From contig CH003067.1 in assembly GCA_000149265.1 (NCBI GenBank), forward strand, positions 300,563 through 364,562: a stretch of 64,000 bases of DNA, in the 5' to 3' direction. Under the pieces are notes generated by a model, which saw only the letters and a list, made by a program, of their open reading frames with translations, ran no database searches and was not told where the DNA came from. Position 1 is the first letter of the stretch, and each line of letters starts with the position of its first letter. Of this stretch, positions 14,601-26,335 are shown piece after piece. The translations under genes were made by a program, and so were the position numbers. Source of the DNA: Ciona savignyi. Lineage: Eukaryota > Chordata > Ascidiacea > Phlebobranchia > Cionidae.

Positions 14601-17600
14601 GAAAGCGTAGTATATAATTAGTAGTAAATATTAAGAGGTCGGTTTTGAATTTTACAAGAAATTTTTTGAATATGACACAAGTAATTCCAAAAATTTAGTA
14701 TGGAAGAGTTTCTATTGTCTTTGCATTATTGTACATAAAGCCCAGTCCTTTATGTTTGTGTTTCAATTCAGAATTGAATTTTATTGAATAAATGTCAATG
14801 CCAGGCTATCGGTATCTAATACACTTTGGCCAATAACTCCCTATCATTGCAATTAATTTATCTCTTCGATAACAAAGTTAATCTAAAAAGATGATAAAGC
14901 AACCAACATATAAATTAAGACAATATAATATATGACAATTTAATTTTACCTTGAAATTCACCTAAATACAATGCCAAATATCCTATACTTATAAATCATC
15001 CTCTCCTATAAAATCAGCCGCTTTCCTATACTTTCCCATAGATCGGATAAACCAGTTCGTCGCGAGGAATACCCCGCCACCCACTCAAGGGCAGAAGAGA
15101 GCACGAGGCAAAGCGTGAATGAATTGATAGACAGAACCCGAAACTACAGCAGTGGAAGAAATATGGATGCAAAAGGGGCTTCCCCAAGGGTGGGTTGTGT
15201 TCATAGATGGACCCACACAAGCGTCACAATTTTAAGCTATTGTAGTGTAACAATAAACAACTTGTGTTACAAATAATAATTGCTATCACTAAAACTTTAT
15301 TATTTTGCAGTGGCTTTTCAAAAAGCTCTTTTACAATCAAAAGTAACAAACTTTATTATGGGTTTTCGAAGCTACCCAACAATCTTACACCACCACTGTA
15401 TTAGAGATTATTTTTGTGAAACCTTTTTAATTATTGTATTTTTTTGAAAACATTATTGCATTTTTTTGGCCTTTAATTAAATTATCATTTGAATCGTGCC
15501 TTTATAAGTGACATGAAGCTTGCACCTCAGTTTTATAGGTGTATGTTTTTTTGGTTTTAAAAGCAATGTTTATACTGTGTGGGAATTCATCTGATGACTA
15601 TGACTACTTCTTTTTAAGTTTAATTCTAATTCCTATGTACACTGCATGTAAAAGTAAATTTGAAATTTTATAAAAATTTGGTCTAAGGGATGCTAAAGTG
15701 CACTGAGATGTTGAAACCTCGCTAACATGTTATTTATTTCTCACATTTTCCCTAAATGTTGGAACCTTGCAGCTCGCAAAGAGATGAAATCATGAGAACG
15801 AAGCACGGCAGGTTGACTCACGATCGTGAGCGCTCACGTGCATCGTCAAAATCACGAAGCTCAACCCGCTCCCCACGGAGATCACGACACTCGCATCACT
15901 CCATTCATCAATCCAGCGACCGTGAGAAGTCTGATCGCAAGTCGTCCAAACCCAGATCTTCGAAAGGTTTGTGATTCCTTATGTCAGTGATGGCGAACCT
16001 TTTCGAGGCCGTGTGCCATATTTACAGCCTGAAATGAATTTGTCTGTCCCGGCGTGCCAGCCGTTTCATAAACATCAGTTTTCAATAAACAAGAACGTTT
16101 AGATTAGACACAAACTACCGCGGCCAAAACTTGTGGTAAATATATCATGCGTAGCCAACGCACGACTATAGGCGCCTACTATCGCTTTGTTCCAGGCACC
16201 TCCAGGCAAAATTCGGTCTTCCCTCATGATACAATTGCTAAGTAATGTTATGTAGACCTAAGCGATCTTAACTACCTGCAATCCAACTAAATATAAAATG
16301 TAGGCTAATGCAAAATTATACGATTTAATTTATATAACAAAGCAACACTTAAAATGCATTAAACTTGGAAATATTTAATAAAACGAGTGAGATAATAACT
16401 GTATATCATATAATTTCACAAGGGCTTTAATCAAAGCTGTTTTTGAATAAAGATAGGTTTAAAGTTGGCCGTAAGTTTGTATTAAAAAACATTTTGCGCC
16501 GTTTTTTATCGGAATGCGTCGCGTGCCAGTATTTATGAACTCGCGTGCCATAGGTTCGCCATCACTGCCTTATGTGTTTGTTTGTGATTCCTTATGTGTT
16601 TGTTTGTGATTCCTTATGTGTTTGTTTGTGATTCCTGATGTGTTTGTTTGTGATTCCTGATGTGTTTGTTTGTGATTCATGATGTGTTTGTTTGTGATTC
16701 CTGATGTGTTTGTTTGTGATTCATGATGTGTTTGTTTGTGATTCATGATGTGTTTGTTTGTGATTCATGATGTGTTTGTTTGTGATTCCTGATGTGTTTG
16801 TTTGTGATTCATGATGTGTTTGTTTGTGATTCCTTATGTGTTTGTTTGTGATTCCTTATGTGTTTGTTTGTGATTCCTGATGTGTTTGTTTGTGATTCCT
16901 GATGTGTTTGTTTGTGATTCCTTATGTGTTTGTTTGTGGATTGTGGTGCATTTTTTGCTTTGTTTGCTATGGTCCAATGTGTGAAAGTGTAGGTTTTGGA
17001 CGTTCATATAATGGGGAGTACTTTACAGAAATGCCTGGACAAGGGTTGTAGGCCATAAAAGGCCGTTTTACATAACTTTCCAAGGAATTCAGTGTAACCG
17101 TTATCACAGTAAACAACTTGTATGCAAATAACAAACTCGGTTTAAAAGTATATCACAGTAAACAACCTGTATGCAAATTAGATTCAAAACCCAACAAGAG
17201 TAAAGAAGAGAAAAAGAAGAAAAAGGAGGAACCAACCAAACCAAAAGGTGACATTGATCTTCTATTTTGAATAAGTGGAGTGTAAAAAAACAAATTAATA
17301 AAGAACCCTTTACATTTCGATTTGACAAGTTTGGTATGTGTTTTTTCTTTTCATTTTGTATTGAAAAACACTACCAACTAAGAAGTTCTAACTATTAGAA
17401 GTAAATTTTATTTGGGATAATTAATACGCTAGTATAAATTAATTTATTAAGGCAAATCAAAATTGAGACAAATTAAATCATGATTCTGATTAATTATGGT
17501 GGAATTTACTTCAAGGGGTGCAAGTGCAATAAAGGTTTTCTTAAAAACAATGTCCTGGCTTAAGTTTTAGCTAATGGGTAAAAATAAGGCAAAATGAATT

Positions 17601-20600
17601 AGTATGGACTAATGTTTCTGCAGATATTTTTTAATTTAAAAAAAAGGTTATTGGCACAAAAAAGGTATGTTGTATTAAAACAAGTCACTATATTAGTCAG
17701 TTGTGTTCTTGGTCAAAGCGATTAGCATCACCTAAATCTAGTTAAAGGTAAAAAAAACAAAAAACACACCAATCATATACAACGCACTGTAATAGCTTTG
17801 GTAAATGGACAGATTTGGTAAATGGACAGATGGTATTTAAAACCAAAAAAAATTAATTTTTTCCTTACAGCCGCTGATGTTCTTGAAGTGGATTGGCCGA
17901 GCTTGTCACCTGAAAAAGAAATCACTGAACCAGAACCGGATTCGATATTGAATCGATTTACCCCATGTAAGATATCCTTTTTATTTTCTTAATAAAAATG
18001 TCATTTCAAGAATAAAACAAAATGTTGTCAAAATCAAAGGTAAAAGCCCAAAATTATGATTGTGTTTGATTTTTCTGCCACTTTACATACATATTGCAAT
18101 ATTTATAATTGACTGTAAAGTAACATAAGGAATTTTAACTACTGTGTAAGCTCATCCAAAGGAAAAAAAAGTTAACTCATCCAATGAAAATGTAAATTTA
18201 AGTTTAAAGTATTGCACAAACTAACCAAAGTAAAAAACTTAGTAAACAGTGTATTTTAACAAACTCTGTTTACTATAACGGTATATTTCTGTCGCTACTC
18301 TTTATTTAATTGTTACAACCACACCTTGTTGTTTATTACCACCATGGCGTGTTACATTACAGGCGGGGAAATGCGCCCCAGTGCAGACAACCCACTAAAA
18401 TAGGAAGAACCATGCCTCACTTAGCCTCAAAAGCATAAAATACATTACCGTGATACCCTGTTGACGTTGAAAGTGAACTTAAACATCCCCTCTTTTTAGG
18501 CAATGTTCTACTTGATATGGGCGTTTCACCAAGTTTGTTGCCAGCACATCTGTTGGAGAAGGTTAAAACGCTGTGCAACGAAAACAATCAACATGGTAAG
18601 ATTGAAAGGGTAGTTTAATTTTTCACAGTAAATGAAAAAACGTGGGGGATTTATCACTCATTTTTGTTGTTGGGGTTACTATTCCAGTTTTTTGTATGTG
18701 ATTAAGACATTTTTACTGCATTAGTTAAACCTATAAAGGCTATAATCCACTGGGCTAGGCAGCGTACGGGAAATACCTTCCTAAAACAAGTAACCGAATA
18801 CCCAGCAGCTGATCTTAATCCAACAAACTTCAGCCAAAACTTTATCCAACGGAGCTGCCTGGCCGGAAATACACATAATGCAGATTGTACTTATAACTGG
18901 AGAAAGACAACTGAACCACTGCGGTTAAAATACGTCGTTGAAAAAAATTACTTATTTAGAAAGCGTGTATCCAGATTTGGCCGTCAAACCTAACGCAAAA
19001 TTTAACAAAAAAATGGTTAAAAAAATTATTACATTTGAGTGCAGATAATGTATATTGCATTCTTATTAATTTCCGGCCTTACCCACAAATGGTTTTGTCT
19101 AGTTTTATTCATAGTCACAAGACCATATGCGTCACACTGACGCGTCACGTACGTTCCAAGGTTACATTTACATTCCACCGCCCAGCTAATCAAAACGGCG
19201 CAAGGGACAGCCTTTGTTTGCGCCCACTATTTCGGTTATATGATGATCCTAGAATTCGCAAATAAACTCGCAATATAAACCACAGTAGAGCGTATTCTCA
19301 CTTAATTTAATACTATAAATGAGTTTGGCTATTGCGTGTTTACGATATGTATATTGTAAAGGCGTATTTTCCGTTTTTATCGTTAAAATAGCGTATCTCG
19401 GTACACATGATTTTGCTTTGCGGAATTGGATAACACCAAATTTCTCCTAACGATTATGTAGGTGGAATAGTGCGTCGCCCTATGGGTGGCACGTTCGAAA
19501 CTTGTTGCTCGCTAGTTGTGTTTTTAGGCAAGCCACTAAAGCGGATATTGCCTAAACTTGGTGAAATTATTGGATTTTACTGGTTTAAAGGAACGTCTTA
19601 ATCATACACAACATACTTCCATAGCATCGTTGGCCCGACGGTGGGCGCGAGGTAATCTGACGATTGGCTGCTTGTTAACGCTCCTTTCATTTTCTTTTTA
19701 CAGGAAAAACATAAATATCCTCTCCTATTTCACAGCAAACAAGAAACTCGTGACCACTCACGAGCTGGGTGCGCTCAACCGGAACGAGTCGTTACGTCAC
19801 TCGTCATGGCAGGCTGCCTTCAAAGCCCGCTTTCCACGCTTAACTTCATACGAGGACGCGAAATTTCGCCGCCTCGCGCTCAACCGCACCCAGGTACAAC
19901 AGACAACCCCGCTTTCCGACGTGCTTTTTCCTACATGTTTATAACCCACTTCGATTTTTTTATTTTCCCAAAAAAGCACACAAAAATCGAATTACTTTTG
20001 TTTGAACTTATGAATCATCCTTTTTTACGGTACACTGTTCTCTAGTATGACACACTAAAAATATATTTAGCCCTGTGCTAAAAAAAACATAAAACTTTCC
20101 ACAATGAGGTATGTTCTGCTTCAGTATGCCCTTATTACCCCAACCACACGACCGAGTTGAATCAAAATAAAGTCGTCCTTTATTTTGTAGTTATTTCCAA
20201 AAATACCTAAAAAAGGGAATTTTGTGTTTAAGAAAACCGAGCATAATGATTAAAATGGCGTAATTACTGAAACAAGGCAGTAACTATTATTTAATTGACC
20301 GTGAACTTGCCTTTACTATACTGTGGCGCCTATTTTTTTGTTGATTACTTAATTACCATCCTACCCTATTCGTTTTCTATTTTCTTTTGTTATCTGCATC
20401 CGAGGTTTACTAATTTCCTAAGTTTTGCTTGCTGTTGTAGTATCTAGTTCGGTTATTAGCTCGCTTAAGCTGTATTTAAGTTTACATGCATTTCACTACG
20501 TGTTATCGAACACGCAATACTAAAAATGGTAAGGTTTTTGGCGTAATATGGTAAGGTATTTGGCGCTGAGAATACGTTATAATGGAACACCCCATGCGGT

Positions 20601-20935
20601 TAAAATCGTCCCGGTCATGTATTATTCCTCAAACAATCACGATAACGTGTTGTTTGAAATTGGGAATTTAATTTTTGGAAACAATTAAAATATTTGTAGT
20701 TGTAATATCTTTGTACAATTGTAATTTCTATGGGTTCAATAATGCATTTTGTATCTTAACCCTAAAATTATTTTTCTTATTTTTCCTAGCTGTTTTCAGT
20801 ATCACATAACTTCTCGTATTTTCACTGCAGGATCCAATCCCCAGTACCCTGCCGCCCGCAGTAATCAACGCCAAGTCGTATGCTGCTTCCATCAAACACT
20901 ACATCAGTAAAACTAAACCCATCGAAGTGCAGTAA
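5645..20935 (+). CDS. ZC3H13: ZC3H13/Flacc homologue, m6A methyltransferase-complex adaptor
   Basis: Exons: 5645-5672, 5806-5938, 6187-6337, 7139-7332, 7696-7950, 8217-8300, 8773-8908, 9104-9231, 11092-11259, 11685-12519, 13215-13417, 14306-14467, 15042-15189, (15311-15342?), 15773-15966, 17182-17247, 17871-17966, 18500-18595, 19736-19893, 20831-20935. All have GT/AG borders. Phases agree except between 15189 and 15773, where a 32-nt exon would restore the frame and give about 1,123 residues. The body is Ser/Arg/Glu/Lys-rich low complexity. The last ~150 residues carry DVLEVDWPSLSP, ILNRFTP, LLDMGVSPSLL, LLEKVKTLC and HELGALN. These align with the ZC3H13 C-terminus (human DVIDVDWSGLMP, LLKFTPG, HELGALN). 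In animals this protein bridges WTAP/Fl(2)d to RBM15 in the nuclear m6A writer. No CCCH finger was found, so the vertebrate name fits by homology rather than by that domain. Confidence 0.85.
6945..7105 (-). mobile_element. tRNA-derived SINE fragment
   Basis: Read on the minus strand it contains a B-box-like ATTCGAAAC, then GTCGGTTGTGTCCTTGGGCA and a segment near AACCCAGCGGATTATTGGG. This is the sequence shared by all SINE copies in the window. It ends 33 bp before the acceptor of ZC3H13 exon 4. Confidence 0.75.
10078..11015. mobile_element. hAT-type non-autonomous transposon, 938 bp
   Basis: The terminal inverted repeats are TAGGGATGCACAAACTAGAA and its complement, flanked by the exact 8-bp duplication ATGCAGAG (10070-10077 and 11016-11023). 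The 8-bp duplication and the TAGGGATG end are typical of the hAT superfamily. No intact transposase frame is present. It sits in ZC3H13 intron 8 and ends 76 bp before exon 9. Confidence 0.88.
13927..14293. repeat. 24-bp minisatellite, about 15 units
   Basis: The unit is AAAGATATAGCATACTAAAA plus TATC, repeated head to tail about 15 times with almost no variation (one divergent unit at 14095-14118). Because 24 is divisible by 3, it opens long frames on both strands, which are not genes. It ends 12 bp before the acceptor of ZC3H13 exon 12. Confidence 0.97.
15985..16567. mobile_element. hAT-type MITE, 583 bp
   Basis: The ends are CAGTGATGGCGAACCT and its inverted complement, with the exact 8-bp duplication CCTTATGT at 15977-15984 and 16568-16575. 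Subterminal GTGCCA motifs are typical of hAT ends. No transposase frame is seen. It inserted into the first unit of the minisatellite that follows ZC3H13 exon 14. Confidence 0.9.
16568..16940. repeat. 22-bp minisatellite, about 17 units
   Basis: The units read about TATGTGTTTGTTTGTGATTC plus CT, with CTTA, CTGA or ATGA variants. The array originally continued from the ZC3H13 exon 14 donor at 15967 (GTTTGTGATTCC) and was then split by the hAT element at 15985-16567. Confidence 0.95.
17690..17815 (+). mobile_element. Degraded SINE copy
   Basis: Contains CAGTTGTGTTCTTGGTCAAA and ATCATATACAACGCACTGTA, recognisable but diverged from the SINE consensus. It ends about 55 bp before the acceptor of ZC3H13 exon 16. 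A further minus-strand scrap (AATCCACTGGGCTAGGCAG) lies at about 18735-18795. Confidence 0.55.
19459..19735 (+). mobile_element. SINE copy whose 3' tail supplies a ZC3H13 splice acceptor
   Basis: From the tRNA-like head (GTTCGAAAC at about 19492) through the core (CCCGACGGTGGGCGCGAGGT, CTGACGATTG) to the tail AACATAAATATCCTCTCCTA. The tail runs straight into TTTCACAG, the acceptor of exon 18 at 19736. Only this acceptor, not the CAG at 19701-19703, keeps the reading frame from exon 17 into HELGALN. Confidence 0.8.
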
Positions 20936-21005
20936 CGTAATAGAAATACCCGATGCGTCACCAAGACATCAACCGCGCTGATTTTGTGGTGTCTTTTTAA
21001 GTGCA

Positions 21006-21011
21006 AATAAA
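21006..21011 (+). promoter_or_regulatory. Polyadenylation signal AATAAA of ZC3H13
   Basis: A canonical AATAAA lies 71 bp after the stop codon at 20933-20935, followed by TG-rich sequence, as expected for a poly(A) site. Confidence 0.7.
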
Positions 21012-21044
21012 ACGTGCTCAGCTGCTTGGTCAGCGCACATGTTA

Positions 21045-21205
21045 ACAACGTCTACCTGTATAGACGATCCAGCTGTCCGTCTACCTGCATAGACGATCCA
21101 GCTGTCTGTCTACCTGCATAGACGATCCAGCTGTCCGTCTACCTGCATAGACGATCCAGCTGTCCGTCTGCCTGCATAGACGATCCAGCTGTCCGTCTGC
21201 CTGCA
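21045..21205. repeat. 29-bp minisatellite, about 5 units
   Basis: The unit is close to CTGCATAGACGATCCAGCTG plus TCCGTCTAC, repeated about five times, with the last unit changed to CTGCAAACACGATCC. It begins about 35 bp after the ZC3H13 poly(A) signal. Confidence 0.95.
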
Positions 21206-21896
21206 AACACGATCCAAATTTTTCATGCGCGTTGCCGTTACACAGGTCAAACTTCAACACAAAATGAAACAAAATGTGTAATTTATTCAGCATTTGGCGC
21301 ATTGTACTTGTGCGAGTTTTCATTTTGTACTGAATAAAAAATATTGATAAAAGACAGAGTTACACTTATTTATGGATTTATAAACCAGAATAATATGCGC
21401 ATAGTTAGAAATAGAAATTGAACGTGGAAGTTGGTCAATAGTAAGTTTTCTTTTAAACAAATTAAATTTCGTATTTCATTCTTGGTCACGACAGATACGC
21501 TTTATGTCCTAACTTCTTTACAGTTTTTTTTTATGTGAATACAATCAAACGCAAAAACTACAATTCTGCAGGCCAACATTTTCGTTTCGAATTTTATCCT
21601 TGCAAATGAAAAACGTAGTACTCGTTATCACACGACCAATCGGGTAAGCGCAGCTATTGTGTTGCGGCTATACTAATTTTAACTTTTATGATGGTTTTGG
21701 TCAAATTATTTATGTACTGGGTTAGGTTGTGCTAAGTGCATTACATAAGAACACTTGAAAGGGTATCAAATCTGTCTGCACCCCACACGCTATACTGATA
21801 AGATATTCACAAGTTATACAGGTTACAACATTCCAGCAATTATAATTTACAAGTTAAAATGGTTGTTATTAATTCAGTTAAGAACATCTCATCTCT

Positions 21897-23464
21897 TCAC
21901 ATGCTTTTTGCTCCAAAAGTGGCCAAAATGCCCGATATCATCGCCAATACTGCCCCTGCCCAGCACAGGCCATAAGAGTAGTAGTATGATACTGCGGAGG
22001 CGGGAATAAATCGTGCTGTGTAAGCCGTGAAAGTTATCACCGAAGCAAGGGCCAGGAATCCTGTGAAATAACAGGGATTAAAGCCCACTTTTCCAAAATC
22101 TTTCACAGTGAGAATAATCAGGGAAAAAAATATCTTATGTTTATACCAACACGTAATTACGCGAACTTTACGAGAAATTTATTTTTATTCTCGTTAGGTC
22201 GCCTTGGTTGTGCAGAACCCCAATTCCGCAGTATGTACCTCATACAAGATAGTTCAGCCGATTTAACGATCGATTAGCGAAAGGCAAATAGTAGCACAAT
22301 CATATAGTTATTGTACGGTAACCGTATGAAAAGCCATTATGGTATACTTTATATCGCTTAATATATTAAGCAAACAAGATACCTTACAAAAAAACATAGT
22401 ACTTATTAAAATGTAAAGAAAATGGAGAAGTAGAGAAACTACACACTAACAGTGAGGAAAGACTAATTCTATGTATGTCGACAACACTAATCCCAACTAA
22501 CTTTAATACTTATAGCCCTTACACAAACCCTAAGCCTTAATTTTTTAAGCCCTAATCTTCACTTTAATGCACCTAAAACCCGCGATATTTATTCATATCT
22601 GATGTATTTTAATTTCAATATAAAAAGGGCTTATGCCTAAATTTTTTTAATGTGGGGAAATAAATTCACCACTTATCTATATGCCGAAGAACCGAACATA
22701 ATTATTGTAGGCTACCAAAACAAGGTAATCAACAGTAACATGTGGCATGAAAGTTATACTATAACGCCATTTCGTGCCATTACATCTGTTAACGCTTTCA
22801 AGAGTCTAATTAACCGTCAAATGTTGTGAATTTTCTCAGATTCTATCTAATTATTTAAGAATTTAAATTACTTTTAGGTTTGCTATGCGTAACTTTTTGT
22901 GTGTAGTTCCGCGAAGCCGCTTTAAATTTTACAACGGATATTGCAAAAATATTTGTTTTTAAAAATGCTTAGCCTACTAAACCGAATAAATCAACACGGC
23001 CAAAAAGTATTTTGTACTCTTACGAAGAAAAAAACAAAGAAAAGAATATAAGATCATGACCATACCTGCCGCAATATTAGTCTGTCCACCATTGATTATT
23101 ATGGATGAATTGGACGACCCACCTCCGATAAGAAGTAAAATGAATCCTGCTAAGCTACACAAGGTTGCCAGGCACATTAAAGCGAAGATCGCGATAACGT
23201 ATACCGGCTGAGAGCCTGCAAAAACATGGGTATAAATATATTCACCATTTTAATATTCCACAGAAATAATTAATCAAACCGATTATTTTTTTCTTTTAGC
23301 TTACTTATTATTACTGCGCAACCTCCAATTTGGGAACATATCAAGAGCAATCCTTGCTGGGAAATGTTAGGTATGGCGAGCCAGCCCGGAGCAAACGTAG
23401 CTACTATAATACAGCAAAGTGCTAAAAATCCAACAGCTTGGCCCGCTGAAACTCCGCCGTTCAT
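21897..23464 (-). CDS. Small four-pass tetraspan protein (claudin/PMP22-like), 157 aa
   Basis: Three exons: 23464-23305, 23215-23066 and 22060-21897, both introns phase 1. The start MNGGVSAGQAVGFLALCCII is the first ATG in the frame. TM1 (GFLALCCIIVATFAPGW) leads to a short extracellular loop with one Cys. TM2 (YVIAIFALMCLATLCSL) and TM3 (AALASVITFTAY region) follow, and TM4 (GLCWAGAVLAMISGILA) ends at GAKSM. The layout and intron phases match the gene at 27156-31456, which shares VATFAPGW, VYVIA and CWAG. The size and TM pattern recall the PMP22/claudin superfamily, but the claudin W-GLW-C-C loop motif is absent, so family membership is inferred and the role unknown. Intron 2 (22061-23065) contains only a tract of CTAACTTTAA-type repeat debris at about 22480-22590. 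Confidence 0.8.
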
Positions 23465-24317
23465 TATGAAGATTCCGTCCAAATTTCAAACTAGTAGTTA
23501 GTTGCAGGAATATGGCTTGAGTTATCCTGAAAATCTCCAATAGCTGTAAAACCGTAGGTTGTATATAGGCCAATGCTATCTCGGACTGGTATCGAATTTT
23601 GAAGCCTCGCCCACTTCTGTGCTTCGTTCCACTTGAAGGGACCAGCGGAGAAAAGTGTAAAGGCCGCATTTTTTCTACATTCCAAAATTTAAAGAATTTT
23701 GATTTGGGTAATATTTTGCTTTGTAGTCAAAACTACAATCCGGTAAACGCAAATATATCTTCCTCTCGATTGTAAATAATGATTTTATTTGATTTCAGAT
23801 TTGTAGATTAATGCCAATAAATACAACAATTGTAGTAGTTATTGTATCAAATAAAGCATATACAAGACAAAGTAACGTTAACGAAAAGCTTAATTTGTTT
23901 GAATAAATATTAACATTGCGTATAAATTTGACAATGGGCTAATTTAGCTTTGTTTACTGCTGGTACTTTTAAAATATCATATTAGCATGGCAGCTTTAAT
24001 ATACACTACATGATGCATATGTGGTTAAAGGGGATAATAGTAATCCACTTGCAGCTGTTAGTATGAGGGCTTATAAGGCTAATCTATGGTTTATGTTGTT
24101 TGCTTTTTATTATCTTCCACAATTGGAGGCACGCACGCTATATTGGACAGCACCGACTCTGCTCAACACAAGCCGAAACAGTAGTTGTAGGAAACACAGG
24201 GGTTTGACATAATACTTGCTGTTCGCTCTTTGTAAGCTATTATCACTGAAGACAGAGACAGTACTTCTGCAAAAATAAAATTTCGTGTTACACCAGTGCA
24301 ATACAAAATAAGGAAAA

Positions 24318-24597
24318 AACGTCCGTGTGTCGCCTTTCTGCCGTAGGGTTGCAGATTTGAAAGTGGTCGCTAGCTAGTCGGTTGTGTCCTTGGGTAAAGC
24401 ACTTAGCGCACATAGCCTGAACCACGCTAATGGGTTCTACTAAATTTAAGAAACGTGTCTATCATATACAACACACTGCAATAGCTTCGGTAACCCGACG
24501 GTGAACGCGAGGTGTTATGACGATTGTCCGTGTGTTAACCCCCTTCCCCTTGGTTTTCCCATTCACGGGGATGTCCTATCACATCCTATCCTAGTCT
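24318..24597 (+). mobile_element. SINE copy
   Basis: Nearly complete: B-box-like region, GTCGGTTGTGTCCTTGGGTA, AATGGGTTCTACTAAAT, GGTAACCCGACGGTGAACGC and a tail of CACATCCTATCCTAG. Confidence 0.85.
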
Positions 24598-25739
24598 AAA
24601 ACAACATCTACTTTGCTTAAAGTCGAAGACAAATGTATTTATTTTGTACATATGGAATCGGTGCATTGCATTTCACACAAAATATTGGTTTCTGCATACG
24701 AAGACCATGTTAGTCTTGTGTAAGCGACAAACCCAAGCGTTTGAAAAAAAACAACATGTTTGCAATGAATTTCGACTTTTTTTAAGTTTAAATTAACTAA
24801 TACCTGCATTTGGCGCTGAAACAAAAACAAAAGTTTGTGGGCTCGCGCTTTCTTTTGTTGTTTAACTGACCGGGGCGTTAGATGAGCTTGGTTCGGTAGG
24901 CTGGCTGCCTTACGGCCTCTGGCGAGCTGCGCAGCGGAAAGTCTATAAATTCACTCTCCACAGACCGCCTACAAATAATTATTGTAGGCACGATTTGTAC
25001 AGTCTTAATCTCAAACTCGACGTCTATAACTTTTGATTCACTTTAGTTGTTTTATGCGTCTTGCGACTCAAGTTACTTAGTATACGTCATTCAGCATGAC
25101 GCCAGTTGTATAGTCTAAGGTACGTTATACAGCATGACGCAAGTTATCTCAAGTACTTTAATGTAGGTTATTATTGGGTTATATAAATTTCCAGAATATA
25201 TAGGGAATTTACAAGGTGCGAGAAGTTTACGTGCGAGACGTTCACATCTGCACGTTTAACTAACTGTGGGGAATTAGGTGGGAAAACTATGTTAACGATT
25301 TAAACGGCAAAAATACAAAGGCCCGTACAAGGTAATAATTACGTACAAAGTAATAAAACGTGAGAGTCGGTAAACTTGAAACGCAAAAACACGACGTTAA
25401 AACACAAAATGTTTTAGACATAAATTAAAACAAATATATAGCCTACTATACGAAATGCTACAAGTTAGTAACTCAACAAAAGAAACGTATATTGCAGAAA
25501 CACAAACTAAAGGCAATAACCAAGCAAAGAACTGAACAACAATTAGCAGATTTTTGGAAGTAAACGGTTTTCATATTTTCCGCAGTTACCTCGACTTGGG
25601 TCATGTGTTTAAATATTAATTTATATTTGTATAGAAGTGTAGTTCACGAGTTAAAGTAGCCAACTGTTTAAAATATTTAAAAACTGCAAATTTTGGTAAT
25701 AACTAACGTAAAAGTGGAATACAAGTTTAAGTGATAAAA

Positions 25740-26335
25740 CGTCCTGATATTGCTTACCCGTGGAACACAGAGACGAGCATTATTCGTACCTCTGTCGTGA
25801 CGCCATGGCGTTGCTGTTCCAAAAGCAAGTCGCTAGATGGCCGAATGTCTATTTACCTATTTGGCAAAAACGCTGTCTCGAAACGATGTAGTTAAAGAGA
25901 AGTATGTTGGGAAGATGCAGGACTACATTGATAGTGGATATGCAAGGGAAAGTAAGACCTTGTTGTATCTGTTTCTTTGTGGAAAAGTCAGAGTGACACA
26001 ACCCAAAACCGAAAGTATACCACGATTGGAGCTCGTTGCTGCAGTTTTATGGTTAAAGGAAAGTCTAAATATGCCAGAGTCCATATTCTGGACAGACTCG
26101 TAAGACAAAGTATCAACAACCAATGCAAGATATTTAAGACTTAGCTAACAAGTTATTAAAATACACCGACAACCAGAGCCGTCGCAATGGCGTCACGTGG
26201 GTACGAAGTTTAAGGCATCGAGAGGAATTTCGGTGTCCACGTTATTAAGGTCAAGCCAGTGGTTAAGTGGCCACAAGTTTTTATGGCAATTAGAGGCAAA
26301 TTGGCCGAGGCCAATTGGAAAAAGAGGATCACATC
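25740..26335 (+). mobile_element. BEL/Pao LTR-retrotransposon remnant
   Basis: Fragments of a pol-like coding region are recognisable in order: DYIDSGYARE, then IPRLELVAAVLWLKESL and FWTDS, and lower down a piece resembling the SQWRHV block. These are hallmark stretches of the BEL/Pao reverse transcriptase/RNase H region. The copy is short, broken in several places and clearly old. No LTRs were found. Confidence 0.7.

Larger units (their letters stand above)
20936..21896. other. ZC3H13 3' end and convergent intergenic region
   Basis: Contains the ZC3H13 3' UTR with AATAAA at 21006-21011 and a 29-bp minisatellite. The region then runs as AT-rich sequence to the stop codon of the tetraspan gene on the other strand. 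Nothing else was recognised. Confidence 0.6.
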
